The notes under the pieces were generated by a model. That model was not told the origin of the DNA. It saw only the letters and a list, made by a program, of their open reading frames with translations, and searched no databases. A program made the position numbers and the translations under genes. DNA of 64,000 bases, from the NCBI RefSeq assembly GCF_947495275.1, contig NZ_CANLYL010000001.1:124001-188000 (forward strand), read 5' to 3'. Position 1 is the stretch's first letter. Every line of letters begins with the position of its first letter. This document shows positions 18,953 through 28,557 of this stretch, piece after piece. Source of the DNA: an uncultured Roseobacter sp. (GTDB lineage Bacteria; Pseudomonadota; Alphaproteobacteria; Rhodobacterales; Rhodobacteraceae).

Positions 18953-20275
18953 TTACCGCTCGCGCAGCGCTTCCGACTGGGCCCTCAGAATCGGTTTGGC
19001 CAGGTACGATAACACCGTTTTCTCACCGGTCTGAATATCGACCGATGCGATCATGCCTGGTGTGATCGGCAAAGGCTTCTCGGCGGTTCCCAGGTATGAT
19101 TTTTCGGTACGCACCACGACGCGGAAAAATTCCGTTCCATCCTCCTTGGCGATCGTATCCGCGCCGATGCGAATAACTTCGCCCTCCAAATCCCCATAGA
19201 TCACATAGTCATAGGCCGATATCTTGACCGACGCGCGCTCGCCGGTGGTAACAAAAGCAATATCCCTGGGGCCCAGATCCGCCTCGATCAACAAGCGGTC
19301 GTCGATGGGGACAATTTCGACCAGTGGCGCGCCCGGCTGCACGACCGCGCCGATGGTCGTGGCATTGACCCGGTTGATCGTGCCCCGCACCGGGGCGCGC
19401 AACTGGGCACGCGTTACCCGGTCATTGGCGCTGCGCAAGGTCTCCTGCACAACTGCCAACTCAAGCTGAAGTTTCGCCAGCCGTTGCCGCGCAGTCAGAA
19501 CGTAGGCAGAGCGTGCCGCGTCAATCTGGTTTTCGGCTTCGATGATCGCAGCCTGCAAGCGTGGTTCGCTGGCACGGCTCACGGCAATATCCCCTGTTAG
19601 CTCGGCAAATCTGGATTGCAGGCGCAACAATTCGATTTGGGGAACGAGGCCGCGATCAAACATATCTTGGGTCAGCGCAATTTCTTCGCGCAGCGGCGCA
19701 ATGATCGCCATTGTACGAGCGCGCAGCGCCTTGACTTCGTCAAGTTCACTGCGTCGCTGCAATAGCTGCGCTTCCAAAATCTGAAGTTCCCGTTTGAGCT
19801 GCTCACGCCTTGAAAAGAAGACCTCACTTTCGGCAGCGACGGCCAGAGCTGCACGTGTCGCCAACGCTTCTTCATAGACAAGCTCCTGCGCAAATCGGGC
19901 CTCCGCCTCTAGCCGGGCGGCTTCGGCGAGAATGGCAGCTTCGCGTTCCAGCAATTCGCCGCGTTCCGCATCAAAACGTGTGTCGTCGATCTGCATGAGC
20001 GCATCGCCCGGCTCAACGATATCCCCCTCCTGCACCGCGATGCTGCGCACGATCCCGCCCTCAAGGCTTTGTACGATCTGTACCTGTTGCGAGGGGATCA
20101 CGCGGCCGTTTGCGCGTGCTGTTTCTTCGATCTTGTAGGTGGCCGCCCAGCCGCCGAAAGCTGCAAGGCCAAGCGCGATCACCAGCAGGAGCCGCCAGGG
20201 TCCCGCATCACGCACAGCCGGTCGCGCCCCGCTGATGTTATTGGCAAATTCATCTTCAATGCGGTTTCCGAACAT
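18953..20275 (-). CDS. Type I secretion membrane fusion protein (HlyD family)
   Basis: Periplasmic adaptor linking the ABC exporter to the TolC-like channel, 440 residues. A short cytoplasmic N-terminus and one TM helix (about 27-46) are followed by the lipoyl half-motif 'VQEGDIVEPGDALMQID', a long alpha-hairpin coiled coil (about 95-285), the second lipoyl half 'LRAPVRGTINRVN' and a C-terminal beta-barrel. The length and order match HlyD/PrtE/LapC. It is the last gene of the TolC-ABC-HlyD operon, 3 nt after the ABC gene. It ends with zero intergenic bases against the convergent cyclase gene, so a shared terminator would have to sit inside a coding region. Confidence 0.92.
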   Translation of the reverse strand: MFGNRIEDEFANNISGARPAVRDAGPWRLLLVIALGLAAFGGWAATYKIEETARANGRVIPSQQVQIVQSLEGGIVRSIAVQEGDIVEPGDALMQIDDTRFDAERGELLEREAAILAEAARLEAEARFAQELVYEEALATRAALAVAAESEVFFSRREQLKRELQILEAQLLQRRSELDEVKALRARTMAIIAPLREEIALTQDMFDRGLVPQIELLRLQSRFAELTGDIAVSRASEPRLQAAIIEAENQIDAARSAYVLTARQRLAKLQLELAVVQETLRSANDRVTRAQLRAPVRGTINRVNATTIGAVVQPGAPLVEIVPIDDRLLIEADLGPRDIAFVTTGERASVKISAYDYVIYGDLEGEVIRIGADTIAKEDGTEFFRVVVRTEKSYLGTAEKPLPITPGMIASVDIQTGEKTVLSYLAKPILRAQSEALRER

Positions 20276-20278
20276 TGC

Positions 20279-22483
20279 CTACTCCTGCGCCCGCGCGGCA
20301 CCCATGGTCCGCAACTGGGTCAGAACATCTTCGCGCGGGCCGTCCAGCACCACCCTGCCCTGATCCATCACGATCAACCGCGTCGCCATCGCCGCCAGAG
20401 ACTGCCTGTGCGTGCAAACCATGAGGCCGACACCCGTCTGGTTGAGCTCCGCCAATCGCGCGACAACCTGCGTTTGCATCCGTTGATCCATGGCATTTGT
20501 GGGCTCATCCAGAAACAGCAATCTGGGGCGCCGCAGCAACAAGCGCGCCAATGCCACGCCTTGACGCTGACCACCTGACAGTCGCTTGCCCTGCTCCCCG
20601 ATGAACATATCCAGACCTTCCTGCGCCTCGGCCATGAAGGTATCCATCGCAGCGAAATAAAGCGCATTGGAAATCTCGGCATCACTTGCCTGTTGATTGC
20701 CGATCATCAGGTTTTCACGCAGCGTTCCGGTGAAAAGTTCAGGGGTCTGCGGCAAGTATCCAATGCCGCGCCGCAGCTCGGCCGGTTCATATTGCGAAAG
20801 CGCAATCCCATCGATCAGGATCGTCCCGCTGTCTGGTGTCAGCAGGCCCGCCAGCATCTTGCCGGTTGTCGTTTTGCCCGACCCAACGCGGCCCAACAGC
20901 GCGACGCATTCGCCCGGCGCGAGTTCAAAGCTCAGATCTTTAAGCGCGGGTTGCGGGCTTTCGGCGTAGTGCAGCGTCACACCCTCGACGCGAACAGCCC
21001 CCCGGGCAATCGACGCATCACTTCCGACCGCCGCTGCATGTTCGACTGGCAAATCCATGAAACGGTTCAACGCGCCCAACGACTTCATGGCATAATGTGC
21101 CCGAAAGATTGTCTGAGCAATCGTTCCCAAGGGGGCCAGCACACGACCCGCAAGAATGTTTGCCGCGATCAGACCACCGATGGTGATCGCCCCGTCAGAG
21201 ACCAGAAAAACACCCCAGACGATGATCAGCACCGACACAACCTGCTGCACCATCATGGTGCCGTTGGACGCCATATTGGACCAGAACTTGGTGCGGCCGT
21301 TGATCTGGGACGAGGCGGCAACGGCGTTTTCCCATTCACGCTGCATGACCGGCTCTGCGTTCAGGCTTTTGATCGTCTCGATACCGGACAGCGCCTCGAT
21401 CAGAACGACATGGCGTTTGGTCGCCATCTGCTGTGCGCGGCCGGCACTGCGGCTGATTGGCCATTGGGCCAGGAGTGCGATCAGCAAAACGACGGGCACA
21501 GCACCAAGCGGTATTAGGGCGATAGGTCCGACAATGACGAACAGCGCCGCCACAAAAATGCCGATAAACATGACATCGATGACCGCAACAAAAGACGCGG
21601 AGGCAAAGAACTCCCGGACCACCTCGAAATCCCGGATCGTACTGGCGATGCCCGCAGCCCCGCCCGGTCGGTTCGAGAGGCGGGCATTCATCGCCTGGCC
21701 GAAAAGCGATGCTGCGACTTTCACATCCACCCTGCGGCCAATGTTTTCCAGAATATTTGCGCGGATGGTCCGCAAAACCAGATCAAGGAAAAGCGCAATC
21801 CCCACCCCTATCGCCAGCGTCCAAAGGGTCACATAGGCGAGATTGGGAATAACCTTGTCGTAGACGTTCATGACAAAGAGCGGCAGCGCAAGCGTCATCA
21901 GGTTCAAAAGCAGAGCCGCCACGAGCACTTGCAGCCAGTTGCCCCAATTGGCCCGGACCGGCGCCCAGAACCAATGTCCTCTCTGAGTATCCGCAGCGAC
22001 GACTTCGGGTGCCAGCATCGCATGTGCCTGATCATCGGCACGGGTGATCAGCAACAGTTCTGGCCGAATGTCCCGGCGCAACTGGCGCAAAGACACTTCC
22101 TGCTCATGGGGTGTCAGGTCCGGATCGATCAAGGCCGCCGTTTTACCGGCTTCATCAAGCGCGCGAATGATCAGTGGCCCGCCGGACTTTCGAAAAGCCA
22201 CAAAGGGCAAGACGATGGCATCCACAGCGGCCGGATCACGCAGTACAAGCCGCGTTTTCAGACCTATCGCAGCCAGCGCGCGCGACACGTGATCGGGGCG
22301 GGACAGATCCAGATCCTGCGGCAGCCGTGCTGAAACAGCCTCCGCCGAAAAGGGACGTGCGAAATGGTCGGCCATCCAACGGATAACCGCCCATCTCGCC
22401 CCTTTGAACTCGGAGTAATGATCTGATGACGCTGGCAGCATGGATGACACGGCCGCAGTGGCTGCGCCGTCGTGCACGCTCAT
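20279..22483 (-). CDS. Type I secretion ABC transporter (permease-ATPase, LssB/LapB type)
   Basis: A 734-residue exporter. The N-terminal ~140 residues form a C39 peptidase-like domain without the catalytic Cys (a CLD, used in substrate docking rather than cleavage). Six TM helices follow (about 160-430) and then the ATPase: Walker A 'GRVGSGKTT' (near 530), signature 'LSGGQRQ' (near 634), Walker B 'LLFLDEPT' and the H-loop 'CTHR'. It drives one-step export of RTX proteins across both membranes. It overlaps the TolC gene by 4 nt (ATGA). The probable substrate is the RTX protein at 12594-16409. Confidence 0.93.
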   Translation of the reverse strand: MSVHDGAATAAVSSMLPASSDHYSEFKGARWAVIRWMADHFARPFSAEAVSARLPQDLDLSRPDHVSRALAAIGLKTRLVLRDPAAVDAIVLPFVAFRKSGGPLIIRALDEAGKTAALIDPDLTPHEQEVSLRQLRRDIRPELLLITRADDQAHAMLAPEVVAADTQRGHWFWAPVRANWGNWLQVLVAALLLNLMTLALPLFVMNVYDKVIPNLAYVTLWTLAIGVGIALFLDLVLRTIRANILENIGRRVDVKVAASLFGQAMNARLSNRPGGAAGIASTIRDFEVVREFFASASFVAVIDVMFIGIFVAALFVIVGPIALIPLGAVPVVLLIALLAQWPISRSAGRAQQMATKRHVVLIEALSGIETIKSLNAEPVMQREWENAVAASSQINGRTKFWSNMASNGTMMVQQVVSVLIIVWGVFLVSDGAITIGGLIAANILAGRVLAPLGTIAQTIFRAHYAMKSLGALNRFMDLPVEHAAAVGSDASIARGAVRVEGVTLHYAESPQPALKDLSFELAPGECVALLGRVGSGKTTTGKMLAGLLTPDSGTILIDGIALSQYEPAELRRGIGYLPQTPELFTGTLRENLMIGNQQASDAEISNALYFAAMDTFMAEAQEGLDMFIGEQGKRLSGGQRQGVALARLLLRRPRLLFLDEPTNAMDQRMQTQVVARLAELNQTGVGLMVCTHRQSLAAMATRLIVMDQGRVVLDGPREDVLTQLRTMGAARAQE

Positions 22484-23853
22484 TTCAGCGGCTCAATGTT
22501 CACATTGAAAATCGCAGTCGGGTTCTCTTTGACCCTTTCCTGAAACTGCGGTTGCAGCGCGAGATCGCTTTTAGCAAGACCGAAATGCGCAGCCAGCAGG
22601 CTTTGGGCGGCCAAGGAGCGGTAGGTGCTGAAGGCCAGTCCCGCCTGCGCGCCCACGGCTTCGAATTCCACGTTGAAGCGCGCCCGTTCCACTTCGAGCA
22701 AATCCAGCAACGTGCGTTTGGCCGCTTCGAATTCATCGCCGTAAACTTCGACGATCAAGCGATTGATGCGCAGTTGATCGTTAAGCTGCGCGGATCTTTC
22801 AGAATTGGTGCGGTATGTGTTCCATGTCCGGGTTGCCAATTCGCGCACCTCGCGAACGGCCACCGCCTGTTGTGACAAAGCGCGGCTGTTTTGCTCGGCC
22901 AAAGCGCGCCTTTCTGCCTGACGTCCCCCCTGGTACAAGGTCCAGCGCAATCCAAGGCCGATCGTTTCGTCCGTGCGCGTGCCAGACACACCATTGCGAT
23001 TGATGTCCCGCACAACTCCGGCATTCAGCGTCACCTGAGGGTATCTGTCTGACAAGGTTACCTCTGACTGGAACCGCGTCTGGTCAATCTGGGTACGGGC
23101 GAACTGAACGCGGTAACTGTTGTTCACCGCATTTTGGATCAACCCATCCAGCGATTGAGGCGCGGGCGCCAACGGTATGCGCATGCCGCTCGAGGGCGGC
23201 CGCCCGACGACCCGTTCGTAGCGTGCATTGGCATCACGCAAAGCCCGCTCGACCTCGAGCTGCGCGAGCCGCGCCGATCTGATGCGATCGTCAATGGTGA
23301 GCTCATCGCTGTAGGGCAGCCTTCCGCCCTGCACAAGTTCCCGTACCCGGCGTCCGATGTCTTCGTGCTTTTCAACGTTGCTTTTGGCCACGGTCAGCAA
23401 AGTCCGATGCCGGTAGACGTCGATGTAGGCCTCCGTGGCGTTCAGAGCCATGGTTTCTGACGCATCAAGCAACCGGTAGATACTGCCATCCACGCGGGCC
23501 GCATTGGCATAGACGAGGTTGGAGCGTCGATACCCGTCAAACAGGACAAGTTGCGCACGCACCCCCAACTGATTGCGGGGCTTGGTGCTGTCGTTGTCAG
23601 CGACGGAGAGTGAGTTTGGATCATCGACCCTTTGCCAACCTGTTTCACCCGACAAGGTCACTTCGGGTTCGAACTCTCCACGCAATTGCAGCAACTCAAA
23701 AGCAGAAGCCCGCATCTCCGCTTGCGAGGATTTCACCACCGGGTTGGTGGTAACGGCAAAACGTACGGCTTCGGAAAGACTTTCCGCCAAAGCTGTATTG
23801 GCGAGCATAAGTATGGCCGCCACATAAACCGGCAATTTGGGCAATATATTCAA
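22480..23853 (-). CDS. TolC-family outer-membrane channel of the type I secretion system
   Basis: Outer-membrane/periplasmic tunnel protein of 457 residues with a signal peptide (cleavage after 'TALA', near 23). It contains the duplicated outer-membrane efflux protein repeat, with 'YRRSNLVYANAARVDG' and 'NATEAYIDVYRHRTLL' in the first half and 'WTLYQGGRQAERRALAEQ' in the second. It is the first gene of the operon with the ABC and HlyD components; its last 4 nt overlap the ABC start. Being dedicated to this operon, it is more likely a secretion channel than a general drug-efflux TolC. Confidence 0.92.
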   Translation of the reverse strand: MNILPKLPVYVAAILMLANTALAESLSEAVRFAVTTNPVVKSSQAEMRASAFELLQLRGEFEPEVTLSGETGWQRVDDPNSLSVADNDSTKPRNQLGVRAQLVLFDGYRRSNLVYANAARVDGSIYRLLDASETMALNATEAYIDVYRHRTLLTVAKSNVEKHEDIGRRVRELVQGGRLPYSDELTIDDRIRSARLAQLEVERALRDANARYERVVGRPPSSGMRIPLAPAPQSLDGLIQNAVNNSYRVQFARTQIDQTRFQSEVTLSDRYPQVTLNAGVVRDINRNGVSGTRTDETIGLGLRWTLYQGGRQAERRALAEQNSRALSQQAVAVREVRELATRTWNTYRTNSERSAQLNDQLRINRLIVEVYGDEFEAAKRTLLDLLEVERARFNVEFEAVGAQAGLAFSTYRSLAAQSLLAAHFGLAKSDLALQPQFQERVKENPTAIFNVNIEPLK

Positions 23854-24055
23854 GTGTTCCCCCGAAACTCATTCACAAAATACTCAAAATCAATGGCCTT
23901 ACGTTAACCAAATTTAACAAAAAATCAAACGTGAGGAGTCTCTGCCCCTGCCGAGAGATCAGGGGATGGGCGACGCCTGGGCCGCCTTTGCCGCGTCATT
24001 CAGGTGCTAAAACGCTCCTGAACAGACCCGTCAGACAGATTGGCTTGCCGTCAAA

Positions 24056-24466
24056 TCAGACCATGTTCATCGAAACGAGCCAGAGCCAGATCATCCCTAC
24101 ATAAGTCAATTGGTGCAGGGCCTGATCAACGCCCGATGCGCGCCAATACGCGGCATCAGAGGGCGTCAGCTGCTGGTCTGCTGTGTGTCGCCCCTTCCAC
24201 CAGTCAATGTGAAAATGAACAACCCATTCCACCAATATCACCGGCAAAATAAAAGTAATCGCGGACCCCACCAGCAAAAACGCGAGCAAAGACCCCAACG
24301 CATGAACGCCAGCATGCAGAAATCGTCCCAGATGCAGATATTGATGGCGCCCGTCCAGCATAATGCCGGTTTGCAGGAAGTAATCCGCCAGCATATGTTT
24401 CAATTGCAATAAGCATAATAAGATCAGCAACGTGCTGTAACTCGCAAACAAGGTTTTTCCTTTCAC
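24056..24466 (-). CDS. DUF3307-like small membrane protein
   Basis: A 136-residue protein with about four hydrophobic segments. The pattern 'LKHMLADYFLQTG' followed by 'LHAGVHALGS' and a 'VVHFHIDWWKG' segment resembles DUF3307 membrane proteins, whose role is unknown; conserved His/Asp residues sit in the membrane-adjacent loops. The best start is GTG at 24466 because the conserved region begins soon after. It is flanked by the TolC operon promoter region and the end of aglK and appears monocistronic. Confidence 0.65.
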   Translation of the reverse strand: MKGKTLFASYSTLLILLCLLQLKHMLADYFLQTGIMLDGRHQYLHLGRFLHAGVHALGSLLAFLLVGSAITFILPVILVEWVVHFHIDWWKGRHTADQQLTPSDAAYWRASGVDQALHQLTYVGMIWLWLVSMNMV

Positions 24467-24621
24467 CCCGACCGTGGGTTAAAGATTAATGCTACAAATA
24501 TGGGCCTGTAAATGTAGGTTTTGGCCCTCATACTCCTCATACTCAAATTCCCGCCGGTCATCGCAGGGGAAAATTCTGATCACGAACGCACTAACGGTCA
24601 GGTTGTGCGGGTCAACATACA

Positions 24622-25731
24622 TCAACTGCCGCGATATAAAAGCGAATGTCCGTCGGCAAACAGATGCACTTTGGACGGATCGGCGGTGAGATGAAGCGTC
24701 TGCCCCCGCATATCCGTATGAATGCCCGCCAGTTTCGCGATCACCGTATCTGTCTGCTGACCGGAACTCGGGGCCTCAAAATAGAGTTGGGTCACCTCTC
24801 CCAACGCCTCGACAATCGTCACCTTGTCGGAGAAAGCATAGTTCTCACCATCCGTGGCAACCATGTCTTCGGGGCGAATACCCACGTTCACCTTGCGTCC
24901 CTTATCATCTTCATTCGTGGGAATGTTTGCGGCAATGGTTCCGGCGCCGTCATCCACCTTGACGCGCGTCACCTGTCCCGTCTCAACGATTTCGCCGGCC
25001 AGCAGGTTCATGGCAGGGGATCCAATGAATTGAGCCACGAACTCGTTTTCCGGTCGCTCGTAAAGCTCCAGCGGTGTGCCAACCTGGGCAATGCCCTTGT
25101 TGGCCAGAACCACAATCCGGCTGGCAAGCGTCATGGCTTCCACCTGATCATGGGTCACGTAGATCATGGTGGAATTGGGCATGCTTTCCTTGAGCTGCGC
25201 GATCTCGATCCGGGTTGCCACCCGCAAGGACGCATCAAGGTTGGAAAGCGGTTCGTCGAAAAGATAGACCTTGGGATCGCGCACAATCGACCGGCCAATA
25301 GCCACCCGCTGACGCTGCCCACCGGAAAGCGCCTTGGGCAAACGATCAAGGTATTCGTCCAGCTGTAACACCTTGGCGGCACGGCTGACCGCTTCGTCAA
25401 TTTCAGCAGGCGTTTTCTTGGCGAGCTTCAGCGCAAAGGCCATATTGTCGCGCACCGTCATATGCGGGTAGAGCGCATAGGACTGAAACACCATCGCGAT
25501 GCCACGTTGCGCAGGCGGCACGTCATTCATCCGTTGCCCATCAATCTGCAACTCGCCACTGGTGATCTTTTCCAGACCGGCAATCATTCGCAATAGCGTC
25601 GATTTTCCGCAACCCGACGGACCCACAAAGACGATGAGCTCACCTGTGTCGATGTCCAGGTTGATGTTTTTGAGAACCTCGACGCTGCCGCCATAGGCTT
25701 TACCCACATCGGTCAGATTCAAATTGGCCAT
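24622..25731 (-). CDS. aglK: Alpha-glucoside ABC transporter ATPase (MalK/UgpC type)
   Basis: Cytoplasmic ATPase subunit of a sugar importer, 369 residues. Walker A 'GPSGCGKST' lies near 36-44, with signature 'LSGGQRQRVAIGRS', Walker B 'VYLFDEPLSNLDA' and the H-loop 'VTHDQVEAM'. A C-terminal TOBE/regulatory domain (about 240-369) is the MalK-type extension. It closes the minus-strand operon aglE-aglF-aglG-aglA-aglK, 24 nt after aglA. The order matches the agl alpha-glucoside loci of rhizobia and roseobacters. Confidence 0.9.
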   Translation of the reverse strand: MANLNLTDVGKAYGGSVEVLKNINLDIDTGELIVFVGPSGCGKSTLLRMIAGLEKITSGELQIDGQRMNDVPPAQRGIAMVFQSYALYPHMTVRDNMAFALKLAKKTPAEIDEAVSRAAKVLQLDEYLDRLPKALSGGQRQRVAIGRSIVRDPKVYLFDEPLSNLDASLRVATRIEIAQLKESMPNSTMIYVTHDQVEAMTLASRIVVLANKGIAQVGTPLELYERPENEFVAQFIGSPAMNLLAGEIVETGQVTRVKVDDGAGTIAANIPTNEDDKGRKVNVGIRPEDMVATDGENYAFSDKVTIVEALGEVTQLYFEAPSSGQQTDTVIAKLAGIHTDMRGQTLHLTADPSKVHLFADGHSLLYRGS

Positions 25732-25755
25732 ATAGTGTCCCTCCCAAGACGTGGG

Positions 25756-27417
25756 TTAAGTCTGTTTCAGTGCCAGGCAAGCCTGCCAGGGTCCAAGATG
25801 CAGCTTGAAATCCGGGGAGGGCGTGGCCCCCCCGAGTTCATGCCCGATGGTCATCCAGTTGCCGGACGGCATGTCATGCAAGGACGGTGTGTCAGAAAGA
25901 TTGAAGGCGCAGTACAGGGTTTGGCCTTCGTGCGAACGCGTAAAATGCAAGACATCCCCGTCAGCAGTGACGCCGCCATGATCGCCTTTGATCAAGGCCG
26001 GATGTTCTTTGCGAAACGCGATGGCGCGGCGATAATGGTGCAGGATGGCGCTCGGCTCTTCCTCCTGCGCGCTGACTGACCGGTTCAGATGGTCATGACT
26101 GACTGGCAACCACGGAAACCCTTCGGAAAATCCGCCGTTCTGGTTCGAGGGCTCCCAGACCATGGGCGTTCTGCACCCGTCGCGGCCCTTGAACTCCGGC
26201 CAGAAAGCGATGCCGTAGGGGTCCTGCAAATCTTCAAAAGCCACGTCAGCTTCCGGCAGGCCCAGTTCCTCGCCCTGATAAAGGCAGACCGACCCGCGCA
26301 GACACATGATCATCGTGGCAAAAAGACGTTGCGCCTGCGGGGACAGGTTCCAGCGCGACGCGTGGCGTTCCACGTCATGATTGGAGAAAGCCCAGCAGGG
26401 CCAGCCGTCTTTGGCCACATGCTCAAGTTCTTCGAAGACCTGAGCCACCCGCGCCGCATCAAGCTTGGTTTTCGCCAGAAACTCAAAGGCATAGCACATA
26501 TGCACCATTTCGGGGCCGCTGGTGTATTGTCCCAAAAGCTCCAGACCGCGCTGCGCATCGCCCACTTCACCGACGCAGGACGCGGCGGGATATTCATCCA
26601 GCAACGCCCGGAACCGTTTGAGGAACCCGATGTTTTCGGGCTGGTTCTTGGAATAAAGGTGTTCCTGATGATTATAGGGGTTCACGGAGGGTGCGATGTT
26701 GGCATTGCGCCGTTCAGGCGGCAGCGCCGGATTGTCGCGCAATTCCTTGTCCGCGTAGTAGAAGTTGATCGTATCCAGCCGGAACCCATCCACGCCCCGG
26801 TCCAGCCAGAAACGCGTTGTGGCGAGAATGGCGTCCTGGACGTCCTCATTATGGAAGTTGAGATCGGGCTGCTCGACCAGAAAATTATGCAGGTAATATT
26901 GCTCGCGGCCCGCATCCCATTGCCAAGCCGGACCGCCAAAGATCGACAGCCAGTTATTGGGCGGCGTGCCATCGGGTTTCGGGTCCGCCCAGACATACCA
27001 GTCGGATTTCGGATTACTGCGATCCTTCTTGCTTTCCTGAAACCACGGGTGCTGATCGGAGGTATGGCTGAGCACCAGATCGATCATCACTTTCAGACCG
27101 TGCTGATGCGCCGCCTCCACGACCACATCGAAATCGGCCAGCGTGCCAAACATCGGATCAACATCGCAATAATCGCTGACGTCATAGCCGAAATCCTTCA
27201 TCGGTGAGGTGAAGAACGGCGAAATCCAGATCGCATCCACACCCAGCGAGGCGATGTAGCTCATGCGTTGCGAGATGCCGATCAGATCGCCAATACCATC
27301 CCCGTTGCTGTCCTGAAAGCTGCGCGGGTAGATCTGGTAGATGACAGCGCCACGCCACCAGTCCTTATCCGTGGTGTCATAGGAATTATGCATGTCGATA
27401 GTGTCCATTTTTGTCAT
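25756..27417 (-). CDS. aglA: Alpha-glucosidase (GH13)
   Basis: Cytoplasmic glycoside hydrolase family 13 enzyme of 553 residues that cleaves imported alpha-glucosides such as maltose, sucrose or trehalose. GH13 regions: I 'MIDLVLSHTSDQHPW', II 'GFRLDTINFY' (nucleophile Asp, near 209), III 'VGEVGD' (acid/base Glu, near 280) and IV 'FSNHDVERH' (transition-state Asp, near 345). The early 'WWRGAVIYQIYPRSF' segment is typical of the oligo-1,6-glucosidase/alpha-glucosidase branch. It lies between the permease gene aglG and the ATPase gene aglK in the same operon. Confidence 0.93.
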   Translation of the reverse strand: MTKMDTIDMHNSYDTTDKDWWRGAVIYQIYPRSFQDSNGDGIGDLIGISQRMSYIASLGVDAIWISPFFTSPMKDFGYDVSDYCDVDPMFGTLADFDVVVEAAHQHGLKVMIDLVLSHTSDQHPWFQESKKDRSNPKSDWYVWADPKPDGTPPNNWLSIFGGPAWQWDAGREQYYLHNFLVEQPDLNFHNEDVQDAILATTRFWLDRGVDGFRLDTINFYYADKELRDNPALPPERRNANIAPSVNPYNHQEHLYSKNQPENIGFLKRFRALLDEYPAASCVGEVGDAQRGLELLGQYTSGPEMVHMCYAFEFLAKTKLDAARVAQVFEELEHVAKDGWPCWAFSNHDVERHASRWNLSPQAQRLFATMIMCLRGSVCLYQGEELGLPEADVAFEDLQDPYGIAFWPEFKGRDGCRTPMVWEPSNQNGGFSEGFPWLPVSHDHLNRSVSAQEEEPSAILHHYRRAIAFRKEHPALIKGDHGGVTADGDVLHFTRSHEGQTLYCAFNLSDTPSLHDMPSGNWMTIGHELGGATPSPDFKLHLGPWQACLALKQT

Positions 27418-27432
27418 GGAACAGAGCTTTCT

Positions 27433-28557
27433 CTATTTAACGGACCCGGCCAGCAGACCGCGCACCAGATAACGTTGCATTGTGAAGAAAACGATCAGCG
27501 GCACGGCAATGGAGATAAAGGCCGCCCCGGCCAGAATACCCCAGTCACCACCACGCGACCCCAGCAGGTCATCGGCGATTTTCACGGTCATGACCCAGCT
27601 TTCGGAATTCGACGGCAGGAATACTTTGGCGACCAGCAGGTCATTCCACGTCCACAGGAACTGGAAGATCGCAAAAGAGGCCAGCGCGGGGAAGCTCAGC
27701 GGCAGCACGATTTTGGTAAAGACCTGGAAATCCGTGGCCCCGTCCACCTTGGCGCTTTCGATGATGTCACGCGGCAATCCGACCATGTAGTTGCGCAAGA
27801 GATATATCGCGAGCGGTAGCCCGAAGCCGGTATGCGCCATCCAGATGCCCAGAAAGCTCTGCCCGATCCCGATCTTGTTGTGGAATTGCAGGAGCGGCAC
27901 CAGTGCCAATTGCAGCGGCACCACCAGCAGCCCGACCACAATCGCGATCAACAGCCCCCTGCCCGCGAAATCCATCCACGCCAGCGCATAAGCCGCAAAC
28001 GCCGCGATCAGAATGGGGATGATCGTGGCCGGAATGGTCACCGTCAGCGTATTGATAAACGCGATGTCCATGTTGTTGGAGAAGAGGATGGTGCGGTAGT
28101 TATCGAGGGAAAATTCCGGCGGGGTCGCGGTGGAATAATAAACACTCGGATCGCGTTTGATTTCCTTGGGCGAGCGGTAGACGAAATCTCCGTTGGTCTG
28201 AACGGTCAGGCTGCGGTCGCGGGTCAGTTCAGCCGTCTCGCCCGCCGCATTGGCCGTGGGGTTGGAGCGCGCGCCGCCGAAGCGGATCACTTCGCCTTCG
28301 CCCCCCGAAAAGATGTTCCCCTCGATGACGAAGAAATCACCGTCCTGTTTCACTTCGCCAGCCGGAATTTTCGCCTGAAAGTTCTGCTCAACTGCAAAGG
28401 GCGACAACCACCAGCCGGATGCCGATATCTGATCCCGGTCGCGGAATGACGACACCAGCAGACCAACCGTCGGGATCAGCCAGATCACCACAAGTAGAAT
28501 AACCGAGATATTTACGGCCCAGCTCAGAGAGGATTTTGTACCTGCGATATTGTCCAT
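27433..28557 (-). CDS. aglG: Alpha-glucoside ABC transporter permease (MalG type)
   Basis: Inner-membrane subunit of the binding-protein-dependent sugar importer, 374 residues. It has the EAA motif 'ESAKVDGATDFQVFTKIVLP' in the cytoplasmic loop that contacts the ATPase. About 100 extra residues form a periplasmic insert between TM1 and TM2, a feature of AglG compared with typical MalG (about 290 residues). Its start overlaps the aglF stop by one base. Confidence 0.9.
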   Translation of the reverse strand: MDNIAGTKSSLSWAVNISVILLVVIWLIPTVGLLVSSFRDRDQISASGWWLSPFAVEQNFQAKIPAGEVKQDGDFFVIEGNIFSGGEGEVIRFGGARSNPTANAAGETAELTRDRSLTVQTNGDFVYRSPKEIKRDPSVYYSTATPPEFSLDNYRTILFSNNMDIAFINTLTVTIPATIIPILIAAFAAYALAWMDFAGRGLLIAIVVGLLVVPLQLALVPLLQFHNKIGIGQSFLGIWMAHTGFGLPLAIYLLRNYMVGLPRDIIESAKVDGATDFQVFTKIVLPLSFPALASFAIFQFLWTWNDLLVAKVFLPSNSESWVMTVKIADDLLGSRGGDWGILAGAAFISIAVPLIVFFTMQRYLVRGLLAGSVK

